Origin: a virus
Direction: 5' to 3' (one strand)
DNA: 35,115 bases
Virus record (IMG/VR): IMGVR_UViG_3300045440_000102
Coordinates: 1-35,115 of that record
In this document: piece by piece, positions 7,343-14,792 of the stretch
Position numbering within the stretch: position 1 is the first letter of the stretch
Layout of the letters: each line of letters starts with the position of its first letter
The notes under the pieces: model-generated
Seen by the model: only the letters and a program-made list of their open reading frames with translations
The model's database searches: none
Told to the model about the DNA's origin: nothing
Made by a program: the position numbers and the translations under genes

Positions 7343-9429
7343 CAGAATGTGCCTCCAGAAATGCCAACAAAAGCTGTTCCAGTAATAGTTGTACCCGTTA
7401 TTGCGGCGGCTGTTGAACCACCAATTACCATGTTGTTGATTGTGCCTGCTGTTGCAGGGTTAATAGTCAACGACCCTGTTCCTGTGGGCTGGATAGAAAT
7501 ACTAGCATTAGCTGGGTTCATGTTGAACGCGCCATCAAGCGTTAAATTCACGCCACCACCAGCACCCCATTGAAGAACAGGAGCTGAACTTGAAGTTCTT
7601 AAAGCGCCACCGCCAGAGCCTGAAGCATCAAAATTAGTACCAACATACTTTGTGCTTGCAGTAATTATTGTGCCTGTTACTGCCGCCGCTGTTGTAGAAC
7701 CAACAGTTGTTCCGTCAATCGCACCACCAGTCACCGCCACAGAGTTTGCGTTCTGCGTGGACATTGTCCCCAAACCAGAAATGTCTGTGTTTGGAATGGT
7801 CGAAGAGGCTGTTAGCGCTGATGTGCCTGTGCCTTTGACATAGCCTGTCAATGTGGTTGCACCAGTACCGCCATTACTCACCACAAGGGTTCCGGCTAAG
7901 GAGATTGCACCAGTGGTAGCAGATGCTGGCGTCAACCCAGTCGTTCCACCTGCAAAAGAGGTCACACCTGCCGCTGGAGCCGCCGCCCATGACGCTGTGG
8001 TTCCGTTAGATGTCAGCAGGTATCCATTAGCGCCAATACCTAAGCGAGTTGCACTATTTGTGCCATTACCTAGAATCAAGTCACCTGTTGTGGTGATAGG
8101 CGACAAAGCATTAAATGCAGCAGATGCTGTGGTCTGACCTGTGCCGCCTGAACTTATTGCAAGAGTTGTGGACAAACCTGCCGCAGTGCCTGTTGTGTTC
8201 TGGTTCCAAGTAGGAATTGCTCCGGCCAGATCCGCATAAGCAATACTGACCACGCCAGTCTGACCGTTAACTGAGCTGACCAAGTTGGTCTGGTCAATCT
8301 TTTGCCAAACTGTACCGTTGAAAATTGCCCAGTCACCAACTTGCCAGTCAGTCACACCGTTTAAGTTGGTCGAGCCGGCAACAGAAACAATGTAGTAGTA
8401 GCCGTTTACACCGGTGCTAGAGACTAACGTTGGCGTGTTGGTCGATGCATTCCAAGACCCTTGATATGACAAACCGCCAGTAAAGCTCACGGTTGTTGCG
8501 CTAGTAATCACACCTTTAGCATTGACTGTGACTACAGGTATGGCAGAAGCCGACCCATAAGTGTTTGCTGTAACGCCCGAAGCCGGAAGGTCAGCATTGA
8601 CCAAAGCTCTAAAGGCCGTAGGAGCAGCGGCGCCTGCTGCAGGTCCCGCGTAAACCACGTTTGCATTTTGATCAGAAACAATCAGCGCAGAACCCCATGT
8701 AGGAGCTCCTGCACCGCCAGACACCAACACTTGACCGGCAAGACCAACAGGGCCGATATATAGGCCGTCTGCACCAGACCAAACAATTGCTCCTGCAGCA
8801 GCAACCAAACTTCTAGCAGTACCGCCATTGCCTAAACCAAGTAGATTGTCCACTTGGTCATCGGCAGAAAGATCAACTGCAGGGTGTTTATGGTCGCTAC
8901 GAGCAAGAGTGTTTGCTGAGCCAGCAGAACCGGTCTGGAAACCGGCAGCAGGCAAAGTAGCGCTATAGCTAGCTGCGAGGGTGACGTTGCCATTAAGCGC
9001 ACCGCCGCCTGTCAGACCGTTGCCTGCGATAACTTGCGTGCTCGTAGGGACGTAGCCTGAAATGGTGGCAGGAACTGTAGTAGCTGCAGTTACTCGGCCA
9101 TTTGTATCAACCGTGAAAACAGGAATGTTCGTGGCATTGCCATAAACACCAGAAGCTACGCCGGTCGCAGTAAGTTGAGTTGGGCCTACGCCACCGTTAG
9201 CAATGCTTAAAGTCACATTGCCCGTCAACTGACCGCCGCCGGTCATACCTGTGCCTGCAATCACTTGCGTACTTGTAGGCACTCCTGCAACGCTCAAGAG
9301 ATCTCCTACACGGATCTGATAATTGTTGCCTTGATAGACAATCATCATCAAGCTGTTTTCATCAGCCACAGGCGCTACTGGCAGCTGTGTGATTCGTGTG
9401 GGTATTAGATTGCTTGGTACGTCAGACAT
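7342..9429 (-). CDS. Major tail fibre, first of the fibre cluster
   Basis: A 695-aa protein. Residues 1-50 (MSDVPSNLIPTRITQLPVAP and DENSLMMIVYQGNNYQIRVG) form a conserved virion-attachment type N-terminus. Two copies of PTSTQVIAG.G.TGGG.L.GNVTL, near residues 51 and 127, show an internal repeat. Further on come a SARSDHKHP-type segment (ARSDHKHP), a lambda-fibre-like VSSVNGQTGVVSI and several GGTG-Q/A-T shaft repeats. The C-terminus is Thr/Gly-rich and ends FVGISGGTF. It is the largest protein of the fibre cluster and the first transcribed after the tail accessory genes. It probably binds the tail at its N-terminus and carries or contacts the smaller fibre proteins downstream. Confidence 0.8.
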   Translation of the reverse strand: MSDVPSNLIPTRITQLPVAPVADENSLMMIVYQGNNYQIRVGDLLSVAGVPTSTQVIAGTGMTGGGQLTGNVTLSIANGGVGPTQLTATGVASGVYGNATNIPVFTVDTNGRVTAATTVPATISGYVPTSTQVIAGNGLTGGGALNGNVTLAASYSATLPAAGFQTGSAGSANTLARSDHKHPAVDLSADDQVDNLLGLGNGGTARSLVAAAGAIVWSGADGLYIGPVGLAGQVLVSGGAGAPTWGSALIVSDQNANVVYAGPAAGAAAPTAFRALVNADLPASGVTANTYGSASAIPVVTVNAKGVITSATTVSFTGGLSYQGSWNASTNTPTLVSSTGVNGYYYIVSVAGSTNLNGVTDWQVGDWAIFNGTVWQKIDQTNLVSSVNGQTGVVSIAYADLAGAIPTWNQNTTGTAAGLSTTLAISSGGTGQTTASAAFNALSPITTTGDLILGNGTNSATRLGIGANGYLLTSNGTTASWAAAPAAGVTSFAGGTTGLTPASATTGAISLAGTLVVSNGGTGATTLTGYVKGTGTSALTASSTIPNTDISGLGTMSTQNANSVAVTGGAIDGTTVGSTTAAAVTGTIITASTKYVGTNFDASGSGGGALRTSSSAPVLQWGAGGGVNLTLDGAFNMNPANASISIQPTGTGSLTINPATAGTINNMVIGGSTAAAITGTTITGTAFVGISGGTF

Positions 9430-9732
9430 TTAAAACTCCAGGTAGCCGTCGCCGTCTTCAGTAATGAAGAACTCATCGCCTGCTTCTTGAATTACACCGG
9501 CAGGGTGAGTATTGATCGGTGTGTCCGGGCGGTTGAATGGAAGGACAATCTGGTCAGGCCGTCGTGGTGCAAGACGGTAAGGGTCGTACTCATCTCGGTC
9601 TTCTTCACAAACCATTAGGCCAGGGTAATTTGGATCAGGAGACAACTCAGCGAGCAGCATTTTGCGCGAGCACCGGCCGCATATAGCAATGCCATACGTG
9701 GCTTGTCCGCTAGGGTCTAGGAATACACTCAT
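9430..9732 (-). CDS. Small zinc-ribbon-like virion-region protein
   Basis: A 100-aa protein. It has ICGRCSRKMLLAELSPDPNY, then PGLMVCEEDRDEYDPYRLAPR, giving Cys18, Cys21 and Cys42, with Asp/Glu close to where a fourth ligand would be, and ends in an acidic tail (ITEDGDGYLEF). I have seen this C..C...DPN.PGL.VC..D.D..DPYRL.PR pattern as a small conserved protein next to tail or neck genes of podoviruses. The function is not known. The start overlaps the upstream stop (ATGA), and the fibre ATG follows the stop directly. Metal binding is inferred. Confidence 0.7.
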   Translation of the reverse strand: MSVFLDPSGQATYGIAICGRCSRKMLLAELSPDPNYPGLMVCEEDRDEYDPYRLAPRRPDQIVLPFNRPDTPINTHPAGVIQEAGDEFFITEDGDGYLEF

Positions 9733-10709
9733 TTAGTGTAAACCCCGATGCCTGGGTTGATCTGGATGGGCGAACCATCATTGTCGCCGTCCCATGCGCG
9801 TTGCAGACTCATAGCTGCTTTTTGCTCAAGTGCTGGCAAAAGTTGTGCGTCTACCTGAGGGGTCTCAAAGGCAACTTTTGCTGACAAGTTGTCAACAATT
9901 GCATTTAGCCAACGTTGAGGCACTTCTACGTCTTGCTGAAGGTTTGCTGTGTCCATGATCTGGCGATGCCGCCACAGAATCAATTGGGCTTGTTCAGCTG
10001 CCACAAAAGGAGCTGGCCACAGATATACGACAGGTTCAGGCAAGTCGCGTTGGAAATAGTAGTTGCTAGGCCGGCCAGGAAACACTTTGTTGCTCTGGTT
10101 GACGTAGCTGTCACGGTTCAGCTGACCAAGAGGAATCTCTTGAGGCATGTTGCCTAGGCTTACTACGGCGCGGTTAAAGGTGGCTGTAGCGGTAATTCTG
10201 AAGTATTGATAAGGCAATGCTCCAGAAATATCGGTCCAAGTAATATCACCTGCAACAGCTGTACCTGTGTAAGTTCCAACAGTCACCCAAACGGTTCCGT
10301 TAGTGCTGACTTGGAAAGTCAAAGGGGTTGATGCTCCAGACCACTCTATGCCGACAGTGTCAACAACAGTCTGCGTTGTAAAGTTTACAGTGTAAGACGT
10401 AGAGGCTGATACGGTAGAGCCTGTCACAGGCTGAATGGTGCGGTAGTTCAGGTTGAGTACTTCAACCGTGCCATTAGGCAGCGTGACAATGGGCTGATTC
10501 TCATACATGGGGAGAATCATTTTTTCAATACACCAACTCGGTGTCTTGATGCTTGCCAACTCTGACAAGAACAAATAAAGAGACTCTAGAGCATACGTCT
10601 GCATCTCGGCAGATATGGCTTGAGCAGGCAGACGGCAACGCCTAAAGGCGTGGTCTACCACCTTTAGTGCGTTAAATGTCGTCGTGCTCACTGTGCCTGA
10701 GTATGCCAT
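9729..10709 (-). CDS. P22 gp4-like tail accessory (neck) protein with a beta-domain insertion
   Basis: A 326-aa protein. The outer parts are helical and resemble the P22 gp4 / packaged-DNA-stabilisation family: ALKVVDHAFRRCRLPAQAIS and LESLYLFLSELASIKTPSW at the start, and LNRDSYVNQSNKVFPGRPSN, EPVVYLWPAPF, PQRWLNAIVDNLSAKVAFE at the end. Between about residues 92 and 187 sits a beta-rich block (VGIEWSGASTPLTFQVSTNG, WVTVGTYTG, LPYQYFRITATA) that looks like a discoidin (F5/8 type C) domain. By family knowledge the helical part would attach below the portal and close the head. The insertion would be exposed on the particle. The gp4 assignment is moderate. Confidence 0.6.
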   Translation of the reverse strand: MAYSGTVSTTTFNALKVVDHAFRRCRLPAQAISAEMQTYALESLYLFLSELASIKTPSWCIEKMILPMYENQPIVTLPNGTVEVLNLNYRTIQPVTGSTVSASTSYTVNFTTQTVVDTVGIEWSGASTPLTFQVSTNGTVWVTVGTYTGTAVAGDITWTDISGALPYQYFRITATATFNRAVVSLGNMPQEIPLGQLNRDSYVNQSNKVFPGRPSNYYFQRDLPEPVVYLWPAPFVAAEQAQLILWRHRQIMDTANLQQDVEVPQRWLNAIVDNLSAKVAFETPQVDAQLLPALEQKAAMSLQRAWDGDNDGSPIQINPGIGVYTK

Positions 10710-10766
10710 ACTAACCCCGTTTTAGTAGTCAGATGGCAGCTGTCTCAGCTCGCCCAGTATTGACAA

Positions 10767-10796
10767 ATTATAATGCAAGACCCAATGGCTCAGCAA
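10767..10796 (-). promoter_or_regulatory. Sigma70-like promoter upstream of the gp4-like gene
   Basis: On the minus strand TTGCTG (10796-10791) is followed 18 bp later by a perfect TATAAT (10772-10767). It overlaps the end of the 113-aa gene and lies 58 bp before the ATG at 10709. A short hairpin (AGCTG AGA CAGCT) occurs in the leader. It would drive the neck and fibre genes separately from the capsid operon. Prediction only. Confidence 0.45.
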
Positions 10797-11131
10797 TTCT
10801 TGTTTGACTTAGCCATGCCGCCGCCCATCATGGCTTTGCCGCCTTTTTTCATCATCATCTTGTCGCCAGGCAAATTAGGCGCTGTTTTCATCCGGGTCTC
10901 GCCAGGATTCTTATTGCCCATAACGCCCAGAGTACCGCGGTTCTTGATCATCCCTTGAGGGGCTGATGGAGCTTTAACGGTTTCACGCACCATGACTTCT
11001 TTGCGCATCATGCGTGGAGAATCAGAGACTTTGCCGCCTTTGGCATAGCAGTTTGCACTACCGCCCATGGCAAGACCTTTAGTCATTTTGCCTGATTTGA
11101 AATCAAAATCTTTTACTTTTCCAACGCTCAT
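10790..11131 (-). CDS. Small basic Met/Lys/Gly-rich protein, unknown function
   Basis: A 113-aa strongly basic protein that looks disordered. It contains [27 protein letters not shown] and a C-terminal [19 protein letters not shown] stretch ending in NKNC. The short KGGK/AKGG pieces are common in small proteins of environmental phages and also occur in the tag of the 591-aa protein at 19048-20823. GGGAG is well placed before the ATG. Its position in the late operon suggests a virion or assembly component, perhaps DNA-binding given its charge. Not recognised as a named family. Confidence 0.65.
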   Translation of the reverse strand: MSVGKVKDFDFKSGKMTKGLAMGGSANCYAKGGKVSDSPRMMRKEVMVRETVKAPSAPQGMIKNRGTLGVMGNKNPGETRMKTAPNLPGDKMMMKKGGKAMMGGGMAKSNKNC

Positions 11132-11289
11132 GATTTGCTCCCACGTTTTGTTGAGGTTTTTGCTAATTGTTTGACCTTATCGGCCTTGACAAATTCTTTG
11201 CCAACTTTTTGGGGAACACCGCCATAACCGCCTTTTGTGTGGGCAGCAGCTTGCATCAAACGCTGTTGAGCCGGTGATTTGCTTGGCAT
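11128..11289 (-). CDS. DUF3008-like small basic protein
   Basis: A 53-aa gene beginning [20 protein letters not shown] and continuing through [19 protein letters not shown]. The opening M-P-(S/A)-K-S-x-A-Q-Q-(R/K) is the hallmark of the short DUF3008-type phage proteins. These end in K-R-x-x-K-x-x and are found in many late operons. The stop overlaps the next start (ATGA). Function is not known. High Lys content suggests contact with nucleic acid or a virion shell, which is inference. Confidence 0.65.
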   Translation of the reverse strand: MPSKSPAQQRLMQAAAHTKGGYGGVPQKVGKEFVKADKVKQLAKTSTKRGSKS

Positions 11290-11307
11290 GATGTGTTTCC
11301 TTTAAAT

Positions 11308-11553
11308 TTATTTGGATGGCAATCCGCTTGCTAGGTAAGTCAGAAAAGATCCAACAGCGCCTCCGGCACCGCCAACCAACATCAGCATCTTCCAGCCACC
11401 TTTGGCTTCTGACAATGTTTTTTCAATGGCAGTCAAAGTTACTTGCATGGTCTTCATGCTTTCTAGCATCTTGTCCATATCATCTTGCAAGTGCCGGATG
11501 TCAGAGGCATGGGTAGCTAGTTCACGGGCAGTCTTGATGGCTTCTTCAGTCAC
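11308..11553 (-). CDS. Coiled-coil protein with C-terminal membrane helix (XhlA-like topology)
   Basis: An 81-aa protein: a charged helix (about residues 1-50, with HASDIRHLQDDMDKMLESMK) followed by SEAKGGWKMLMLVGGAGGAV and one membrane segment to about residue 76. The layout is that of XhlA-type or holin-associated proteins, a cytoplasmic coiled coil plus one C-terminal TM helix. However, it sits between head genes rather than lysis genes. The start is GTG at 11553, with GAGG 7 nt upstream. Alternative: a small virion membrane-interacting protein used in DNA entry. Family not certain. Confidence 0.6.
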   Translation of the reverse strand: MTEEAIKTARELATHASDIRHLQDDMDKMLESMKTMQVTLTAIEKTLSEAKGGWKMLMLVGGAGGAVGSFLTYLASGLPSK

Positions 11554-11567
11554 TGTGTGCCTCTATC

Positions 11568-11978
11568 TCAAGCTTCAGCGTAGGTTTTTGTGCATTCAAG
11601 CACAATGCTGTACATGTCGCCTGCTGATGCGTCGGCTGTTGTAAACAACACGTCGCCTGTTTTACCAGCACCGGCATTGTTAGGAATACCACCAAAAGAC
11701 GAAAGGTCCATCAGGTAGTTTGAGTTTTGCGGAATCTGCCATGCAAACTGGTCAGTCGTTGCGTCCCAAAGGATACGGACTTCCATACCGTGAGTAGTAC
11801 CGTAAATCTTGTTTAGCTTTACACCATTGCACGCCAAGCCAAATGAATTAGGGTTCAGCGTAGACACGTCAATTTTCAAAACACCGGTTTCACCCGTGCC
11901 GTCTGAAATGTTTGTAAACTTAGCGATGAACAAGCGCTCACCGTCAAGGATTGTTTGCGAGGTTACTGCATCTGCCAT
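11568..11978 (-). CDS. Small virion structural protein
   Basis: A 136-aa beta-rich protein: MADAVTSQTILDGERLFIAK, then FTNISDGTGETGVLKIDVST, MEVRILWDATTDQFAW and a C-terminal DMYSIVLECTKTYAEA. The DG....V.KF..ISDG.GE...K.DVS and LWDAT motifs recur in head-operon structural proteins of environmental podoviruses. AGGAG precedes the ATG. It lies just after an intrinsic terminator, so its expression needs readthrough or its own promoter. A minor capsid or decoration role is inferred from position. Confidence 0.6.
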   Translation of the reverse strand: MADAVTSQTILDGERLFIAKFTNISDGTGETGVLKIDVSTLNPNSFGLACNGVKLNKIYGTTHGMEVRILWDATTDQFAWQIPQNSNYLMDLSSFGGIPNNAGAGKTGDVLFTTADASAGDMYSIVLECTKTYAEA

Positions 11979-12001
11979 GTTTATCTCCTGAGCGTTAGTT
12001 T

Positions 12002-12026
12002 AAAAATCCAGGGACAAGCCCTGGAT
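12002..12026 (-). terminator. Intrinsic terminator after the 162-aa structural gene
   Basis: Reading on the minus strand, an 8-bp perfect stem ATCCAGGG / CCCTGGAT with a 5-nt loop is followed by TTTTT. It starts 6 bp after the stop codon at 12032. It faces the late operon and would reduce transcription into the genes at lower coordinates. Confidence 0.8.
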
Positions 12027-12031
12027 GAATA

Positions 12032-12520
12032 TTAAGACGCTTGGGTAAACGTGACGCCAGCCGCAACTGCGCAGAAAGCGTAAGCAAACCACGAAGTACC
12101 GTCGCTGATCAAAACGACGCGATCGCCTGCAACTGACGAGCCATCTACAAAAGAGATCGTGTCGTCAGCAGTACCGGTGTCACCTGCAGCTCCTGAAGCA
12201 GGATAAGCTTGACCTTTGATAATGTTTGCGCTGGCGCTGGTCACAACCGTGTAGCTTGCGCCTGAAGGTGCGGCAGTCACAATGAACGTATAGTTCACAC
12301 CGGCTGCTGGCAGGGGCAGAGTTGTTGCAAATTCAGTTGCGGCGTTCAAAAAGAACGTAGTGCCTGATTGTGCAGCTGTCAAAGTTGAAGCCGCCGCCAG
12401 GGTTGTTACGGGAGTCGTGCCTGTGACGCTGCCGGTTACGTTGCCTGTTACGTTGCCGGTCAAAGCACCAATAAAGCCATTTGTGGACGTTACTGGGCCG
12501 GAGAAGGTAGTAGAAGCCAT
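12032..12520 (-). CDS. Head fibre or decoration-type structural protein
   Basis: A 162-aa Ala/Thr/Gly-rich beta protein. It begins MASTTFSGPVTSTNGFIGAL, runs through short TGNV/TGSVTG repeats that look like a thin fibre shaft, then LTAAQSGTTFFLNAATEFAT and PAAGVNYTFIVTAAP form a compact domain. This arrangement, a short shaft plus a small knob, is common in proteins coded next to the capsid gene in environmental phages and is often labelled structural or head decoration. It lies between two intrinsic terminators, so it forms its own transcription segment. Capsid binding is inferred. Confidence 0.6.
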   Translation of the reverse strand: MASTTFSGPVTSTNGFIGALTGNVTGNVTGSVTGTTPVTTLAAASTLTAAQSGTTFFLNAATEFATTLPLPAAGVNYTFIVTAAPSGASYTVVTSASANIIKGQAYPASGAAGDTGTADDTISFVDGSSVAGDRVVLISDGTSWFAYAFCAVAAGVTFTQAS

Positions 12521-12548
12521 TTTAAATTCCTCTCATGCGAGTTTGTGG

Positions 12549-12588
12549 GTATCTGTCTGCATGACGTCAGCTGGGAGCTGTCAGATAC
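12549..12588 (-). other. Compound inverted repeat upstream of the 162-aa structural gene
   Basis: GTATCTG at 12549-12555 pairs with CAGATAC at 12582-12588. Inside lie a perfect TGACGTCA palindrome (12562-12569) and a 5-bp hairpin CAGCT GGG AGCTG (12568-12580). No T-run follows, so it is not a terminator. It could be a regulatory site or a processed mRNA 5' end in the 12521-12603 gap. Confidence 0.45.
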
Positions 12589-12603
12589 GCCGGAAAATCC
12601 CAG

Positions 12604-12635
12604 AAAAAAACCCTGTCAGATTGTGTCTGACAGGG
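12604..12635 (-). terminator. Strong intrinsic terminator after the major capsid gene
   Basis: On the minus strand a perfect 10-bp stem (CCCTGTCAGA / TCTGACAGGG, loop of 5) is followed by seven T. It begins 8 bp beyond the capsid gene stop codon at 12644. It would end a high-level capsid transcript. Confidence 0.9.
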
Positions 12636-12643
12636 TATTCTAC

Positions 12644-12916
12644 TTACACGCCAGCTGTGCCGTACAAGCCACGTGGGTCAGTCCAACCCACAGTGTATCG
12701 CTCGGTAGCTTTGTAGCGCATAGAGTCAGTCTCGAAGTCACCTTCCATAGACTTTTCTAGGCCACGACGCATCAACAGTTTCAAGCCTTCTGGCGCATCA
12801 GTCTGGATCCACCATGCGGTAGACGAGGTGATACGTGACAGGTTAGCCTGACCATCAGCCAGCAAGCCCATGGACTTAACTGGGTTGATGTCGTTGTCAG
12901 CAGTGCCTGTGCGCAA
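12644..12916 (-). CDS. Major capsid protein, C-terminal part (frameshifted from 12897-13559)
   Basis: The last 90 or so residues of the capsid protein: RTGTADNDINPVKSMGLLAD, STAWWIQTDAPEGLKLLMRR, GDFETDSMRYKATERYTVGW and DPRGLYGTAGV. This matches the expected end of the same HK97-type capsid protein whose first part is at 12897-13559. There is no ATG and no ribosome site. The frame is open further back so that it reads FLLKSVLRTGTADND across the junction. Removing one T from the TTT (AAA at 12932-12934 on the plus strand) joins the two parts as AEVLLKSVLRTGTADND in one frame of about 304 aa. The intrinsic terminator follows directly. It should be read as one gene with the next entry. Confidence 0.85.
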   Translation of the reverse strand: MRTGTADNDINPVKSMGLLADGQANLSRITSSTAWWIQTDAPEGLKLLMRRGLEKSMEGDFETDSMRYKATERYTVGWTDPRGLYGTAGV

Positions 12917-13559
12917 AACGCTCTTCAGCAGAAACTTCAGCTTGGAACACGTTAGAAGGACCGGCGACGATCTTCTTAGGTGTCAAACGGATACGCTTGC
13001 CGTTGTTGTCAACAGCGTTGCGGATCTGAATGAGCAGCTGCTCAAGTGAGGTTTGTGACAAGTTAGCTGCAGTGCTCAGCTGGTTGCTGAATGTACCGCT
13101 AACGATAGGGTGCGAAGTGCTGATCAGCGACACGCCGTCACCGCCGACATAAGCACCGTTGAAAGCACGGTTCAGAATGTTAGCAGATAGGGTTTCCTTA
13201 GTCTCAATCAGTGACTGTGCCAAGTGCTTGGCATAGGTCTGACCGATACGGATGTGGTCGCCGTCCTCAACCAAGACCTTGGTCAAGCTGAATGCCAGAC
13301 CGTAGACTTTGTAGAGGTAACGCTGCAAGAACAGCACGCCGCCGGACTGGTAAGTAACAGCCATACCGTCAGGCAATTCAGGCGCAGCGCCAAAACCATA
13401 AAGAACAGGTTCTTCGTGGTAGTTGCGTGGGATGCCTTTTTGCTCACGGAAGACCATCTTCCATTCGTCAGCACGTTGGTCGTACACACCATCAAACACT
13501 TCGTTGAGGATAGGCTCAACTACGGATCTAAAGTCCGTACTACGCATTGGGGTAGCCAT
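12897..13559 (-). CDS. Major capsid protein, N-terminal part (HK97-type), frameshifted near its end
   Basis: This frame gives 220 aa starting MATPMRSTDFRSVVEPILNE, with a very strong AAGGAGGA site, as expected for a capsid gene. Recognisable stretches are FDGVYDQRADEW, PRNYHEEPVLYGFG, VYGLAFSLTKVLVEDGDHIR, HLAQSLIETKETLSANILNR and VDNNGKRIRLTPKKIVAGPS. I recognise these from HK97-fold major capsid proteins of podoviruses and related phages. After AEV the frame runs into SAEERFAHRHC and stops. The true continuation is in the next frame (12644-12916). The total, if repaired, is about 304 aa. Scaffold and decoration genes lie directly upstream. The break is probably a one-base homopolymer error, because capsid proteins need their C-terminal domain. 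Confidence 0.85.
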   Translation of the reverse strand: MATPMRSTDFRSVVEPILNEVFDGVYDQRADEWKMVFREQKGIPRNYHEEPVLYGFGAAPELPDGMAVTYQSGGVLFLQRYLYKVYGLAFSLTKVLVEDGDHIRIGQTYAKHLAQSLIETKETLSANILNRAFNGAYVGGDGVSLISTSHPIVSGTFSNQLSTAANLSQTSLEQLLIQIRNAVDNNGKRIRLTPKKIVAGPSNVFQAEVSAEERFAHRHC

Positions 13560-13572
13560 AATTTATTCCTCC

Positions 13573-14172
13573 TTAGACCGAGTTCACTGCTGCTTTGTAG
13601 TGGTGTTCGTTGATACGAACAGACACAACTACGTAGGCGTCAGTAAGAGAGTCAGTGATTTCATACCCAAAACCAGTAATCTGGAATTGGCCCGAAGTGG
13701 CTTGAATCGTGCCGATTTGAGTTGTAGACAAACCGGTTGAAGTTGAGCCGCCAGGAGAGGCTACAACCCAATCGCACTCTTCGCCAACAGCCGTTTGAAC
13801 GGTTGTGGTTCCGGGTGTACCTGGATTTGTATACTGTACATCGAACAGAGTTTCTGGATCATCATAGACCCAGGCAGTGATCTCAGTGCCAGTCGCGCCA
13901 GAAGGCCAGAATGGAGAGATCGTTGGCTTACCGCCTGCATCAAGATACTGGCAACCTGCAAAGATGCCAAGCAAAGAGATACCGTCGGTGGTGCCTGAAC
14001 GAGTACCGTCAGACGTGCCGAGTTGAATTACACCGTTGTCGGTCAACTTAACGGGGTCACCGCTAAAAATGTTGGCCGCGTAGGTGCTCGCAATAACGTA
14101 GGCTTTCGGACGCATCTGACCACTGTTGTGGTAAGACGCACGGAAGCCAAATGGTGCGCTAGTCGAAGACAT
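13573..14172 (-). CDS. Capsid-associated (decoration or stabilising) structural protein
   Basis: A 199-aa beta-rich protein starting MSSTSAPFGFRASYHNSGQM. It has GDPVKLTDNGVIQLGTSDG and GISLLGIFAGCQYLDAGGKP, followed by TEITAWVYDDPETLFDVQYT. In my experience this M-S-S-T-S-A-P-F-G-(L/F)-R-P-x-Y opening marks a protein always coded directly before the major capsid gene in many podo-like phages. It is usually assigned as a head decoration or stabilisation protein. TAGGAGC precedes the ATG and the capsid gene follows 13 bp after the stop. The exact capsid site is not known. Confidence 0.7.
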   Translation of the reverse strand: MSSTSAPFGFRASYHNSGQMRPKAYVIASTYAANIFSGDPVKLTDNGVIQLGTSDGTRSGTTDGISLLGIFAGCQYLDAGGKPTISPFWPSGATGTEITAWVYDDPETLFDVQYTNPGTPGTTTVQTAVGEECDWVVASPGGSTSTGLSTTQIGTIQATSGQFQITGFGYEITDSLTDAYVVVSVRINEHHYKAAVNSV

Positions 14173-14203
14173 AGTTTGCTCCTAAATGGATTAAAAGGTT
14201 GCG

Positions 14204-14734
14204 TCAGGAAAGATCAAATTGAGCTTCCCGTTGTTGCCCTATTTCCATATTACCGTCTCCCATGGTAATCCTCGACTTAGATGAACGCGCTTGCTGCTCA
14301 AGAAAATCTGCCGTATCGGTCAGTTTTTCTTCTTCACGTAGAGGAGCATCGTGATGAGCCTCTTTCATGTATTTCTCATAAAGAGAAATGGGCAGCTTAA
14401 AAGCCAACATCTCGTTCACCCCTATGAGCCCTGCCCAGTCACCTGTTTTAAGGGTTGCGTATTCCCAGCCAGGAACGTCTTCTGGCTTAACTGGTTCGTA
14501 GCCCAGTCGGATCCGCATCTGGATCGAGTCACGAGGGTTAGTCGTGGTCAGCCAGCAACTATGCCAGCCGGGGAGTCTTGGTAAGTCCGGTAAAGAGGAC
14601 TGAAAAAACTGCTGACGGAACATTTCAACCCGCTCGTCTTCGGTCACCTCTCGGTTTTGTGTGACTGCACGATCTAACATCGCACGACTTTCACGACCTG
14701 CTCCTGCGGATTTCTTTAAGCGTTCGTCTGTCAT
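14204..14734 (-). CDS. Conserved head-operon protein, unknown function
   Basis: A 176-aa soluble protein. ATG at 14734 is chosen because AAGGAGC lies 7 nt upstream; a longer frame to 14764 has no such site. Visible features are a charged N-terminus (MTDERLKKSAGAGRESRAML), LPGWHSCWLTTTNPRDSIQM, RIRLGYEPVKPEDVPGWEYA and NEMLAFKLPISLYEKYMKEA, then HHDAPLREEEKL. This G-W-x-x-x-W-L-T-T-x-N-x-x-D-S-I pattern recurs between scaffold and capsid genes in related phages but has no assigned function. A capsid-assembly role is inferred from position only. Confidence 0.7.
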   Translation of the reverse strand: MTDERLKKSAGAGRESRAMLDRAVTQNREVTEDERVEMFRQQFFQSSLPDLPRLPGWHSCWLTTTNPRDSIQMRIRLGYEPVKPEDVPGWEYATLKTGDWAGLIGVNEMLAFKLPISLYEKYMKEAHHDAPLREEEKLTDTADFLEQQARSSKSRITMGDGNMEIGQQREAQFDLS

Positions 14735-14792
14735 AATATTGCTCCTTTCAGCAACTGGAATCAATTATAAACTAAAAATTAAAAACGTAAAT

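Noticed and set aside
10760-10775. Plus-strand TTGACA next to TATAAT
   Set aside because: Only 3 bp separate the hexamers, so they cannot act as one promoter; no plus-strand gene follows. The TATAAT is useful only on the minus strand.
12897-12960. Programmed frameshift in the capsid gene, like T7 10A/10B
   Set aside because: T7-type shifts occur near the C-terminus and add a short tail. Here the unshifted product would lose about 90 conserved residues, and no slippery heptamer or downstream structure is evident.
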